NCBI RefSeq assembly: GCF_964253915.1
Contig: NZ_CAXUSG020000001.1
Location: 62,001-126,000 of the forward strand
Direction: 5' to 3'
Length of the DNA stretch: 64,000 nucleotides
From: Metarhizobium sp964253915
Lineage (GTDB): Bacteria > Pseudomonadota > Alphaproteobacteria > Rhizobiales > Rhizobiaceae
Shown piece by piece: positions 41,247-50,191 of the stretch. Below the pieces are notes generated by a model, which was not told where the DNA came from, made no database searches, and was given only the letters and a program-made list of their open reading frames with translations. Each line of letters opens with the position of its first letter. Within the stretch, counting starts at the first letter, position 1. The translations under genes were made by a program, and so were the position numbers.

Positions 41247-43550
41247 TCATTGACCCATGAGCACGTCAAGCAGCGTCCGGCGCTGGTTTTGCGTTGAAAC
41301 CACGGCATTCCCACCGACCTCCGCCGGCGGCACCAGATCCTGGTTCAGCGCGGCATCGGTACTGTCTTCCGGGAACTCCATGGGCACGCCCTCCTCCAGG
41401 TCGCCGGGCAGGCGGCGGGGGGTGGAGGCCGTCGCCTCGCCGCCGACGCCTTCGGCCGGCAGGTCGGGGAAATTGCCGTTGGTTTCGGGGTCGGCGTTGG
41501 AGATGATGTCGCCGATGGTCGAGGGCAGTTCTTCCGCCGGCTCGATGGTGCTCGGCGGGATTTCTTCGGCCGGCTGGCCGCTGCCGAAGAGCGGCGCGGG
41601 CGACAGCCCTTCATGCGCCGCCGTCATGAAATCGTGCCAGGCGATCGCCGGCAGGCCGCCGCCGGTGACCTTCTTCATCGACTTGCCGTCGTCGTTGCCG
41701 AACCAGACGCCGGTGGTCAGGTTGCTGGTGTAACCGACGAACAGCGCATCGCGGAAGGATTGCGTCGTGCCGGATTTGCCCGCCACCTGCCAGCCATCGA
41801 GCCGTGCCTTCTTGCCGGTGCCTTCGGTGATGACCCGCATCAACATGGCGTTCATGTTGATCACCACCGCCTCGCTCAGCACCCGCGGCGGGTTGTCGTA
41901 GGTGTTTTCGTACAGCACCGTACCGGAGGCGGTGGAAATGCGGCGGATGACATGGGCGGTAGCCTTGTAGCCGCCGTTCATGAACGGCGCGTAGGCCGAA
42001 GTCAGCTCCAGCAGCGAGACTTCCGAGGTGCCGAGCGCAATCGAGGCATTCGCCTGCAGCGAGGATTCGATGCCAAGCCGGTGGGCGACCTTGGCGACCT
42101 GCGCCGGCCCGACTTCCATGACGAGCTGGGCGGCGATGGTGTTCAGCGAATTGGCGAGCGCCGAGGCGAGCGTCACCTGGCCGCGATATTTCAGGTCGTA
42201 GTTTTCCGGCGTCCACTTGCCGATCTTGACGGGCGCGTCGTTGCGGATCGAGCCGGGGCTGATGCCCATCTCCAGCGCTGCGGCATAGACGAAGGGTTTG
42301 AAGGCCGACCCCGGCTGGCGCTTGGCGGTGACGGCGCGGTTGAACTGGCTTTCGGCATAGTCGCGGCCGCCGACGAGGGCGCGGACGGCGCCGGTGCCGT
42401 CGATGGACACGAGTGCTGCCTGCGAGGCGTTGAGCTTCTTGCCGTCGGCGTCGAGTGCCTTGGTCAGGGCCTCTTCCGCCTTCTTTTCCAGGCCGATATC
42501 GATGGTCGTATCGACGACCAAATCTTCCTTGATGTCGCCGACGAGCGCCGGCAGCTGGTCCATCACCATGTCGGCGACATAGTGTTCGGCGCCCGACCAA
42601 TAGCTTTTCGCCTGCGTCGGTGTCTGCGACATCGCCGTCTTGATCTCGGTTTCGGTGATGAAACCTTCCTCGCGCATCGCCCCCAGCACCAGCTGGGCAC
42701 GCGCCTCGGCCGCGGCCGGATCGCGCGCCGGCGAAAGCCGCGACGGGGCTTTCAGCAGGCCGGCAAGCAGCGCCGCCTCGCCGAGATTGACGTCGCGGGC
42801 CGACTTGTTGAAATAGCGCCGTGAGGCCGCCTCGACGCCATAGGCGTTCGAGCCGAAGAACACGCGGTTGAGATACATCGCCAGGATCTGGTCCTTGGAG
42901 TAGCTCTGTTCCAGCCAGAAGGCGAGCAGCACTTCCTGCACCTTGCGCTCCAGCGTGCGCTCCTGCGACAGGAACATGTTTTTCGCCAGCTGCTGCGTCA
43001 GCGTCGAGCCGCCCTGCACCATGCGACCGGTGGTGACGTTGGTCAGCATGGCACGGGCAAGGCCGAGCGGATCGACGCCGAAATGCGAATAGAACCGCCG
43101 GTCCTCGATGGCGATCACCGCCATCGGAATATAGGGCGACATGTTTTCCAGCGACAAAGCCTCGCCGCCGGTGGAGCCGCGGTTGGCGATCGTCGTGCCG
43201 TCGACGGCGGTGATCTTGATGTTCGGCGGCCGGTCGGGGATCGACCAGGTGCTGGCGCTCGGCATGCGGGCGCCGTAATAGATGACCAGGCCGGCGATCC
43301 CGATGCCGCCCCAGATGCCGAGAACCAGGCACCAGTAGGTGACGAAACGCAGGAAACCGCTGATGCCGCCGCCCCTGGCGCGGCGGGTCTTGCCGGCCTT
43401 CGCCGGCTTGGCTGCCTTTGCCGGCCGTGCGCCGCGCCCCGATCCGCCGATGCGGTCTTCCGCTTCCATGCGCATCTCGCCGCCGCCACGCGGGCGGTCC
43501 GCCTCGAAGGAAGGTTCAATGCGCTGACGTGATCTGTCGTTCCCTGCCAT
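41247..43550 (-). CDS. class A penicillin-binding protein (PBP1-type)
   Basis: 767 aa bifunctional peptidoglycan synthase. A basic cytosolic tail (1-60), one transmembrane helix (about 67-92), glycosyltransferase family 51 domain with catalytic Glu149 in IAIEDRRFYSHFGVD and GGSTLTQQLAKN, then a transpeptidase domain with SAFK (Ser415 nucleophile), SLN (468-470) and KSGTT (592-596). A Pro/Glu-rich periplasmic tail of about 130 residues follows. It polymerises and cross-links murein at the inner membrane. Confidence 0.95.
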   Translation of the reverse strand: MAGNDRSRQRIEPSFEADRPRGGGEMRMEAEDRIGGSGRGARPAKAAKPAKAGKTRRARGGGISGFLRFVTYWCLVLGIWGGIGIAGLVIYYGARMPSASTWSIPDRPPNIKITAVDGTTIANRGSTGGEALSLENMSPYIPMAVIAIEDRRFYSHFGVDPLGLARAMLTNVTTGRMVQGGSTLTQQLAKNMFLSQERTLERKVQEVLLAFWLEQSYSKDQILAMYLNRVFFGSNAYGVEAASRRYFNKSARDVNLGEAALLAGLLKAPSRLSPARDPAAAEARAQLVLGAMREEGFITETEIKTAMSQTPTQAKSYWSGAEHYVADMVMDQLPALVGDIKEDLVVDTTIDIGLEKKAEEALTKALDADGKKLNASQAALVSIDGTGAVRALVGGRDYAESQFNRAVTAKRQPGSAFKPFVYAAALEMGISPGSIRNDAPVKIGKWTPENYDLKYRGQVTLASALANSLNTIAAQLVMEVGPAQVAKVAHRLGIESSLQANASIALGTSEVSLLELTSAYAPFMNGGYKATAHVIRRISTASGTVLYENTYDNPPRVLSEAVVINMNAMLMRVITEGTGKKARLDGWQVAGKSGTTQSFRDALFVGYTSNLTTGVWFGNDDGKSMKKVTGGGLPAIAWHDFMTAAHEGLSPAPLFGSGQPAEEIPPSTIEPAEELPSTIGDIISNADPETNGNFPDLPAEGVGGEATASTPRRLPGDLEEGVPMEFPEDSTDAALNQDLVPPAEVGGNAVVSTQNQRRTLLDVLMGQ

Positions 43551-43817
43551 ATGCCGACCGGCTGCGTCCCGTTCTGTTCGATGCGGTCAGCGTTTTGCGT
43601 GCCGCCCAAAGCCTTGAAGTTGCCGAACGGCACATGCGTTGCGGCCGTTCTTTCCCCGGCATTGGCGATGAACTTTAAATGCGGCGATTTAAGGGGGCGT
43701 TAAAGGCTTTGTTGAGAAAACGTTAACGACCTCAATCCCTTGCTGGAAGATTCCGGCTGGTGCCGGTGCCTGAAAATCCCGGTGTTCCTCTCTCTTGACA
43801 GATCAAAATTCCAATGA

Positions 43818-43832
43818 GAACATACAGTGAAC
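43818..43832 (+). promoter_or_regulatory. LexA (SOS) box-like site GAAC-N7-GAAC
   Basis: GAAC (43818-43821), ATACAGT, GAAC (43829-43832) matches the alphaproteobacterial LexA direct repeat. It starts 17 bp after a perfect TTGACA (43795-43800), so it would cover the -10 position, and AAAGGAGA follows at once. The rest of the gap 43551-43817 after the PBP gene holds no gene I can support. Confidence 0.45.
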
Positions 43833-43863
43833 AAAGGAGATCGTTATAACCCATGCGGAACAG

Positions 43864-44022
43864 GTGATCGAACGGGCAATGGCGGTGGTGGCGCAGTGCA
43901 GGGCGGCGCGCGAGCGCGAGATGGAGATGCGCCGAAAGCGGCTCGCCCGCATCGACCTTTCCACCAAGCCGAAATATGTTTTGAAGAACGGCGTACAGTT
44001 ACAACTGAAGCTGAACGGCTGA
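43864..44022 (+). CDS. small basic protein, 52 aa, start uncertain
   Basis: From the GTG at 43864 the frame encodes a helical, basic peptide (ARERE, MEMRRKRLARIDLS, KPKYVLKNGVQLQLKLNG). Codons look native. The strong AAAGGAGA (43833-43840) is 23 nt from this GTG but well placed for ATG 43853, which opens only a 4-codon ORF (MRNR) whose TGA overlaps the GTG as GTGA. So either a leader couples to the GTG, or initiation is at a non-standard codon (ATA at 43846), or the sequence carries a frameshift. Function unknown; possibly LexA-controlled. Confidence 0.45.
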   Translation: MIERAMAVVAQCRAAREREMEMRRKRLARIDLSTKPKYVLKNGVQLQLKLNG

Positions 44023-44118
44023 ACCGGCCACCCAAGGCGCCATCCCAGGCGACTTGCGCAGGAATCGGGTGGTTTCCGGTTCGCCCTTCCGGCATAGGGC
44101 AGAGGGGTGGAGGACGAG

Positions 44119-44745
44119 ATGAAGAAACCGGGATCGATGAAGGGGCTGGAGGAGTTCGGCCGGGTACGGCTTTCCCAGAACTTCTTCATGCGCGAATTCC
44201 TGCATTCGGAAATCGCCGATTTCTACCAGATACCGAATATACCGGACGATCCGGACCTGGCGATCGCTGCCGGCACCAAGCTGTGCGAGGAGCTGCTCGA
44301 ACCGTTGCAGCAGACATTCGGGCGTATCCATGTGCGCTCAGCGTATCGCAATGCCGCTGTCAACGGTTTCGGCAACAAGCACAATCTCAACTGTTCCTCC
44401 AACGAGGCCAGTTCCGCCGACCACATCTGGGACCGGCGCGACGCGCAGGGCTTCATGGGTGCCACGGCGACGATCGTCGTGCCGTGGGCCTGGGACCGGC
44501 GGCGCGAGGAGGGCGGCTGGCAGTCTCTTGCCTGGTGGATCCACGATCACCTGCCTTATGCGTCGTTGTGCTTCTTTCCGAAACTCTGGGCGGTCAATAT
44601 CCAGTGGCACGAAATGCCGCGCCGCACGATCCGCAGTTTTGCCGCTCCCCGCGGCCTGCTGACCAAGCCGGGCATGGCCAACCATGAGGGAAGCCATGCG
44701 GAATTCTACCGGGGGTTTCCACCCGGTCCCGACCTGAAAGGCTGA
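44119..44745 (+). CDS. peptidase M15-like (D-Ala-D-Ala carboxypeptidase fold) protein
   Basis: 208 aa from ATG 44119 with GGAGG 6 nt upstream. RVRLSQNFFMREFLHSE, RIHVRSAYRNAAVNGFG, and SSADHIWD with putative zinc ligands His88, Asp101 and His102 recall the M15 metallopeptidases that cleave peptidoglycan stem peptides; the match is partial. The C-terminal half (PWAWDRRREEGGWQSLAWWI) is Trp-rich. No signal peptide, so cytosolic, or dependent on lysis or other export. It follows the 52-aa ORF at 96 bp. Confidence 0.65.
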   Translation: MKKPGSMKGLEEFGRVRLSQNFFMREFLHSEIADFYQIPNIPDDPDLAIAAGTKLCEELLEPLQQTFGRIHVRSAYRNAAVNGFGNKHNLNCSSNEASSADHIWDRRDAQGFMGATATIVVPWAWDRRREEGGWQSLAWWIHDHLPYASLCFFPKLWAVNIQWHEMPRRTIRSFAAPRGLLTKPGMANHEGSHAEFYRGFPPGPDLKG

Positions 44746-44814
44746 GCTTGCCTTCGTCCGGCCGAAGGAATAGGCGATAGGCAAGCCTGAATGCGGCGCG
44801 GGAAGGAAAAGACC

Positions 44815-45876
44815 ATGGATATTTCCGAAATCACCATTGAAGGCGATACGCCCGGCATCGCCTGGCGCCTGCCGGTCTTCCACTTCAAGGGCAACGACAG
44901 CCGGGCGCCGACCGTCTACATCCAGGCGGCCCTGCATGCCGGCGAGCTGCCGGGCACGGCGCTCATCCATTTCCTCTGCGAGCGGCTGCGCCATGCCGAA
45001 GCGGAGGGGGCGATTGCCGGTTCGTTGACCATCGTGCCGCATGCCAACCCGATCGGCCTGGCGCAGTTGCATTTCGGCGAGTTGCAGGGGCGTTTCGACC
45101 TTGGTTCGCGGGCGAATTTCAACCGCGATTTTCCGCTGATCCCACTGGAAAAGCGCGACACGCTGCTCGCCGATCTCGATCGGTTTTCCGCCACCGACCG
45201 ACTGAAGCGCAAGCTTCTGCACATGGCGCTCGGCGCCGATCTGGTGCTCGACCTGCATTGCGACGATGAATCGCTGCAATATGCCTATATCGACACCGCC
45301 TTCTGGCCGGAGGCGTCTGATCTGGCTTCGGCGCTGTCCATGGATGCCGTACTGCTCTCTGACGGCGAAAGCTCCGCCTTCGAGGAAGCGGTAGGATATG
45401 CCTGGAAACATGAGGGCGCCGGCGAGCGGAAAACCAGCCTGCCCGGCCGGCTGTCGACCACGCTGGAACTGCGCGGCACGCGGGAGGTCTATCCCGAGAT
45501 GGCGGCCGCCGATGCCGAAGGGCTTTTCCGGTTCCTCGTCGCCCGCGGTATCGTCAGGGCCGTGTCGGAACCTCTACCTGCCTTTGCCGGCCCGGCCGCA
45601 CCGCTCGACAATATCGAGATGATCCGCGCCCCGGAAGCGGGCACAGTTCTCTTTCACCGCGACATCGGCGACCGCGTCGAGGCCGGCGAACGGCTGGCGA
45701 CCATCGTCACCCGCCCCGGTTTCCCGGATGGTGCCATCGAGGTGCGGGCGCCGCAGGCCGGCCTGATCGTCACCCGCGTCTCCAGCCGCTTCGCCCGCCG
45801 CCGCGGCGACTTGATGAAGATCGCCTGCGATTCACCGAGCCGTGCGAACCGCAAGCCGGGCACGCTGGAGGATTGA
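44815..45876 (+). CDS. succinylglutamate desuccinylase/aspartoacylase (AstE/AspA) family hydrolase
   Basis: 353 aa. M14-like zinc amidohydrolase: His41 and Glu44 in LHAGELPG and His148 in LDLHCDDE are the metal ligands; SRANFNRDFP (98-107) matches the substrate arginine region. The C-terminus has a lipoyl-like beta-barrel (FHRDIGDRVEAGERLATIV) as in ectoine-utilisation and related AstE-like deacylases. It likely removes an acyl group from an N-acylated amino acid. ATG 44815 with AAGGAAAAG upstream. Confidence 0.85.
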   Translation: MDISEITIEGDTPGIAWRLPVFHFKGNDSRAPTVYIQAALHAGELPGTALIHFLCERLRHAEAEGAIAGSLTIVPHANPIGLAQLHFGELQGRFDLGSRANFNRDFPLIPLEKRDTLLADLDRFSATDRLKRKLLHMALGADLVLDLHCDDESLQYAYIDTAFWPEASDLASALSMDAVLLSDGESSAFEEAVGYAWKHEGAGERKTSLPGRLSTTLELRGTREVYPEMAAADAEGLFRFLVARGIVRAVSEPLPAFAGPAAPLDNIEMIRAPEAGTVLFHRDIGDRVEAGERLATIVTRPGFPDGAIEVRAPQAGLIVTRVSSRFARRRGDLMKIACDSPSRANRKPGTLED

Positions 45877-45987
45877 TCGGAGGGATTTCGGGCGTCTGTA
45901 CTGCGGGGTGCCGGGAACGGAGGACATGCCTGTTTGGCTGATCTCCGGCGGCAATGCCGGAGCATATTCGCCGCGATGCATCGCTTT

Positions 45988-46917
45988 CTATGCAGGCGGC
46001 TTCGACCCAAGGGTCGCACGCAATCCGTCCTGTAGCGAATAGGGCGGCGTCCAGCCGAGAAGGCCGGCGATCTTGCCCGTATCCACCGTCAGCGAGCCGA
46101 GCAGCCGCTCGGCCATCGCCCCACGGCCCAAAAATTTCAGCGCCCCGGAAATCCAGAACGGGGGAACGGAAATCAGGCGCGCCGGCTTTCCGGCAGCCGC
46201 GGCGATCTCCTTCGCCAGCGCACCGATGGACGGAGTTTTGGCATCGGCGACCAGAAACACCTCTCCGGCGGCGGCGGGGTGATCGAGAACGCGAATGATG
46301 GCGTCGGTCAGATTGCCGACATAGACCAGCGACCGTTCGTTGCGAACGGCGCCGAAAGGCAAAGGCAGGCCGGCCGTGGACAGCCTGACGAGGCTGGCGA
46401 AATTCGCCTTCACCCCCGGGCCGTAGACCAGCGGCGGGCGCAGCACGGTCACCGCCATGCCGGTTTCGCCGACCAGCGCAAACAGGCCGTCTTCGGCTTC
46501 CCGTTTCGATATGCCGTAGCCATCTTCCGGCCGAGGCGGATCGCTTTCGCGGAATGGGTGGCCGGGAAGCGTGCGCTCGCCATTGACCTTGACCGAACTC
46601 AGGAAGACGAAGCGGCGCACGCCGGCCCGCGCCGCCTGGCGGGCGAGGTTGAGCGTGGCATCGACATTGACGGCGCGGTAGGCGGCGAGCGGATCTGCCG
46701 CGGTTTCGTTGAGCACATGGGTGCGGGCTGCGAGATGGATGACGGTGTCGACGCCGTCGAGCGCCGCGCTCCAATCGGTACCGGCCGTCACCTCACCCAC
46801 CGCGACGTAATCGGTTCCCTGCGCACGGCTCGCGCCGCGAAAGGCCAGCCCGCGTTGAGCAAGGTCCTTTGTCAGGGCCTGGCCGACAAAACCCGTGGCG
46901 CCGGTGACCAGGATCAT
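45988..46917 (-). CDS. NAD-dependent epimerase/dehydratase (extended SDR)
   Basis: 309 aa. Rossmann motif GATGFVG (6-12), catalytic Tyr134/Lys138 (YGISK), SLVYVGNLTDAI and the C-terminal GWTPPYSLQDGLRATL typical of UDP-glucose 4-epimerase-like enzymes acting on nucleotide sugars. Start overlaps the stop of the GT4 gene (ATGA), so the pair probably serves surface polysaccharide assembly. Confidence 0.88.
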   Translation of the reverse strand: MILVTGATGFVGQALTKDLAQRGLAFRGASRAQGTDYVAVGEVTAGTDWSAALDGVDTVIHLAARTHVLNETAADPLAAYRAVNVDATLNLARQAARAGVRRFVFLSSVKVNGERTLPGHPFRESDPPRPEDGYGISKREAEDGLFALVGETGMAVTVLRPPLVYGPGVKANFASLVRLSTAGLPLPFGAVRNERSLVYVGNLTDAIIRVLDHPAAAGEVFLVADAKTPSIGALAKEIAAAAGKPARLISVPPFWISGALKFLGRGAMAERLLGSLTVDTGKIAGLLGWTPPYSLQDGLRATLGSKPPA

Positions 46918-48038
46918 CTTGGCCTGTTCCGCGACAGAAGCTCACCGTAGAGATCGGCATAAGCGGCGCACATGCGGTCGATGGTGAACAGTGCTTCGTA
47001 GCGCGCGAGCGCCGCCTGGCCGAAGACGGCGGCCTGGGCCGGGTCGCCGGCAAGCCGGGTCATCGCCTCGGCAAGGGCGTCGGGATCGTTCGGCGCGGTG
47101 ACGATGCCGGTCGTGCCGTTCAGGTTGACGTAGCTGGTGCCGCTGCCGACCTCGCAGGTGATCATCGGCTTGGCGAACATCGATGCTTCCACCAGCGACA
47201 GGCCGAAGGCCTCCGAGCGCAGGTGCGAAGGGAAAATGGTGGCGTAGCTCAGTTCTAGCAGCGCGCTCTTGTCCTCGTCGTCGAGCGCGCCGAGGAAAAA
47301 CACATTGCCGGCGCCAAGCCGCTCCGCCTGCTGTTTTAGTTCCGCTTCCATCGGCCCGGCGCCGACGATGGCGACTGGCAGCCCGGTGCGTTTGGCCGCG
47401 TCGATCAGGATGTGCAGGCCCTTGTAGTAACGCAGCACGCCGACGAAGAGGAAGAATTTTTCCGGCAGTTTCAGCCGCCATGCCGCCTTTCTTTCCTCGC
47501 TGGCCGGCGGACAGGAGGCGCGGTCGAGGCCGATCGGGATCACCGTGCACTTGTCTCTGAAATCGCGCAGGTCGAGGCTCGATTGCAGGTAGTTGGGCGA
47601 GGTTGGCACGATGCGGTCGACGCTGCCGAGGAACGCCCGCATCAGCGGCCGGTAGAGTGTCAGCAGCCCCTTCTGCTTGACGATGTCGGAATGGTAGGTG
47701 ACCAGCGACGGTTTTTTGAGCCAGCTGGCGAAATGCACCAGGTCCATGAACGGCCAGGGGAAATGATAGTGGACGATGTCCGCTTCCGCCGCGAGCGCCC
47801 GAAAACGTCCGAATGCCTCCAGGGAAAAACCGGTCGAGGCGACTTCCAGATTGAGTTTTGCCTTATGGGCCCAATGCCCCTCGAACAGCACCGTGTTCAG
47901 GTCCGGCTCCCGGCTGAGCGACAGCACGTCCGTTTGTACCCCCAGCGGTGCGGTCCCCTTGGCGATGGCATGGATCGTCCGCTCGACGCCGCCGAACGTA
48001 TCGGGCCAGTAGGTCTTGAAGAAATGCAGGACGCGCAT
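46914..48038 (-). CDS. glycosyltransferase family 4
   Basis: 374 aa, GT-B fold. N-terminal acceptor domain (FKTYWPDTFGGVERTIHAIA) and C-terminal donor domain (FFLFVGVLRYYKGLHILIDA, SEAFGLSLVEASMFAKPMIT with the EX7E-type motif). It transfers an activated sugar onto a glycan or lipid carrier at the cytosolic membrane face. The start at 48038 gives MRVLHFFKTYW; the open frame continues upstream but is antisense-like. Translationally coupled to the epimerase. Confidence 0.88.
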   Translation of the reverse strand: MRVLHFFKTYWPDTFGGVERTIHAIAKGTAPLGVQTDVLSLSREPDLNTVLFEGHWAHKAKLNLEVASTGFSLEAFGRFRALAAEADIVHYHFPWPFMDLVHFASWLKKPSLVTYHSDIVKQKGLLTLYRPLMRAFLGSVDRIVPTSPNYLQSSLDLRDFRDKCTVIPIGLDRASCPPASEERKAAWRLKLPEKFFLFVGVLRYYKGLHILIDAAKRTGLPVAIVGAGPMEAELKQQAERLGAGNVFFLGALDDEDKSALLELSYATIFPSHLRSEAFGLSLVEASMFAKPMITCEVGSGTSYVNLNGTTGIVTAPNDPDALAEAMTRLAGDPAQAAVFGQAALARYEALFTIDRMCAAYADLYGELLSRNRPR

Positions 48039-48109
48039 GCCGGGGCCTTCGGATCGGAGAAACGGGGCCGGTGATACGACAGGCCGCCCGCCTTTCCAAG
48101 AAGAAAGCG

Positions 48110-48988
48110 TCAGCCGCGCTTGCCGCCGACGGTTGCCAAGACGGAGCCGCCGAGGACCAGCAAAGCGGCAAGACCAAGCGTCAGTGTGGCCGGTGCTGCG
48201 CCGGTCGCCACCAGCAGCGCGGTGGAAATCAGGGGCGCCAGATAGGACAGCGCGCCGAGCAGCGGCAGATGGCCGTGCTTGGTGGCATGATCCCACGCCA
48301 GGAAGGCGAGGCCGACCGGCCCCAGCCCGAGGCAGAAAATGGCGATCCACTGGCCGGTATCCGGCGCGACGCTGGTTTCGAACGCCAGGTGGCAAAGCCC
48401 GCCCGCGAGCGCCACGGCGCCGCAGATGCCGACGATCATGCCGCTCGGCGTGCCTTCGAAGCGGCGGTTGAGCACCGAATAACCCGACCAGACGAGGGCG
48501 CAGGCAAAGGCGGCGAGATAACCGCTGACGGCGCCGGTAAACCCTTCCCCGCCGCCGTTGCGGGCGAGAATGATGATGCCGGTTCCGGCAAAACCGAGCA
48601 GGGCGCCGACGACATGGCGCAGTTTCAAGCCTTCACCCGGCAGCAAGGCGGAAAACAACACGATGAACAGCGGCCAGAGATAGGCCACGAGGCTCGCCTC
48701 CGCGACCGGCGCCGTCTGCAAGGCGTAAAAATACAGGGCGTGATAACCGAACAGACCGAGAAAAGCGACGATCCAGGGCTGCCAGGGCTGGCGCATCTCC
48801 GCCAGCGCCGCCCGGCCCCGCACGGCGAGCAGGATGATGCCCGCGATGAAGGCGACAGCAAAGGTCAGCGCCAGCAACTCGAACGGCGGCAGGCTGCCGG
48901 CATTGGCGGTGAGCAGGGCGAGGCACGCCCAGAGAAGGATCGCCACGATGCCGATCGTCGTTGCTCTCGTGCGGTTTGCCGTCGTCAT
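48110..48988 (-). CDS. EamA/DMT-family transporter (first of two)
   Basis: 292 aa, ten predicted helices in two EamA repeats (IVAILLWACLALLTANAGSL; SGYLAAFACALVWSGYSVLN). Includes an aromatic-exporter-like YHALYFYALQTAPVAEASLV. Probable metabolite exporter of unknown substrate. CAGGAAAC precedes ATG 48988; the reading frame extension to 49192 crosses the RIME-like repeat and is rejected. Confidence 0.85.
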   Translation of the reverse strand: MTTANRTRATTIGIVAILLWACLALLTANAGSLPPFELLALTFAVAFIAGIILLAVRGRAALAEMRQPWQPWIVAFLGLFGYHALYFYALQTAPVAEASLVAYLWPLFIVLFSALLPGEGLKLRHVVGALLGFAGTGIIILARNGGGEGFTGAVSGYLAAFACALVWSGYSVLNRRFEGTPSGMIVGICGAVALAGGLCHLAFETSVAPDTGQWIAIFCLGLGPVGLAFLAWDHATKHGHLPLLGALSYLAPLISTALLVATGAAPATLTLGLAALLVLGGSVLATVGGKRG

Positions 48989-49024
48989 GTCGTTTCCTGT
49001 CTGGCATTGAGGCCGTTGTTTTTT

Positions 49025-49160
49025 CCCTTCTCCCCAGCGGGGAGAAGGTGGCCCGAAGGGTCGGATGAGGGGGGCATACGGCAGGGGATGCGCTTGTGGC
49101 ACCCCCTCATCCCGTTGCGTCCTACGGACCCTTCTCCCCAGGGGGAGAAGGGGCAGGTGG
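49025..49160. repeat. RIME1-like palindromic element
   Basis: CCTTCTCCCC (49026-49035)/GGGGAGAAGG (49039-49048) forms the left hairpin; a second CTTCTCCCCAGGGGGAGAAG hairpin (49131-49150) is at the right. GGATGAGGGGGG and CCCCCTCATCC, inverted between them, close the large palindrome. The form matches the rhizobial intergenic mosaic element RIME1. It occupies most of the 304-bp gap 48989-49292. Confidence 0.85.
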
Positions 49161-49292
49161 CACCCGCTCATGCCAAAGTCTCCCGTCGCCATCTCGGCAG
49201 ATGCCTAACCGCTCATCGAAAAGCCGGATAGCCAGATCCTGCGTGATTTTGTGCAAATCCTTCGCATGCGATGAAAGGACGGCGTGCCCGGC

Positions 49293-50042
49293 TCAATGAC
49301 CCTTGCGAAACCGCAGAGGCGTGATGCCGCGCGACTGGCGCAGCCGGCGGGTCAGCGCGCTCTGGTCGGCATGGCCGGTTAGGAGCGCAATATCGGCGAT
49401 CGGCAGTTCCGTATTCGCCAGCAGCTCGAGGGCGGCGTCGAGGCGTATCTCCATCAACATCGCATGCGGCGTCGTGCCGTGATGCGTGCGGAACAGGCCG
49501 TGCAGCCGCGTCTCGCCGACGCCGGCCTCGCGGGCGATGTCCGCGACGCCGAGCGGGCGGTGGAGATGGGCGCGCATGAAGGCGAGCGCGCGGTCGAGAT
49601 GTCGGGTGGAGCCATCGGCGGAGGGTTTGGCCGGTTGCGAAAGGGCGGCATACAGCAGGCCGCACCAATTGCTGCGCAGGCTGCCTGTGACCTCGCCTTC
49701 CCCGGCGGCAGCAGAGAGATGGTCGAGCAAGGCCTGCACGGCAGGGCGGACCTCGAAGAAGGCGGAAGCGGAATAGCGGGCGACGGCCGGTTCATCCAGA
49801 GCCGGGCAGCGGGCGTCGACTACGATGAAACCGTTGCGCCCGCCGGCGCGAAAGGCATGGCGGGTGCCGGCGGGAATGACTGCGCCGCGACCGCTCGCCA
49901 CGACGCCGCCCTTGCCGCCGATCTCCAGTTCCAGCACGCCGAGCCGCGGCAGGACGATCTGGTGGAAATCATGGCAATGCAGCTCCGCCTCGCCGCCATA
50001 GCTGCGAAAGCCGAGATAGTCGTCGCTGGCCGAAACGTCCAT
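49293..50042 (-). CDS. AraC-family transcriptional regulator
   Basis: 249 aa from ATG 50042 (a TTG at 50111 with AAGGA upstream is an alternative). N-terminal cupin sensor (HCHDFHQIVLPRLGVLELEI, GAVIPAGTRHAFRAG) and C-terminal double helix-turn-helix (GVADIAREAGVGETRLHGLF, ADIALLTGHADQSALTRRLR). Cupin-AraC proteins often control a neighbouring exporter; divergent from an aminopeptidase, and next to an EamA gene on the same strand across the RIME element. Confidence 0.88.
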   Translation of the reverse strand: MDVSASDDYLGFRSYGGEAELHCHDFHQIVLPRLGVLELEIGGKGGVVASGRGAVIPAGTRHAFRAGGRNGFIVVDARCPALDEPAVARYSASAFFEVRPAVQALLDHLSAAAGEGEVTGSLRSNWCGLLYAALSQPAKPSADGSTRHLDRALAFMRAHLHRPLGVADIAREAGVGETRLHGLFRTHHGTTPHAMLMEIRLDAALELLANTELPIADIALLTGHADQSALTRRLRQSRGITPLRFRKGH

Positions 50043-50191
50043 GGTGATCCGCGCTGGCAGGAGTGCGTCTGGCGGCTCTATATCATTGGCCGGCTTTCCG
50101 GCAAAAGCCAAAATCCTTGGGCGTGCGCATTCAGTTTTGTCCGGTCATGGCCTACATAGTCATGCGAAGCAGACAACACAGAAAGCCGTCC

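Noticed and set aside
43803..44189. 128-codon minus-strand open frame over the LexA-like site and small ORF
   Set aside because: Ser/Arg-rich shadow without ribosome binding site; the plus-strand ORFs have better signals.
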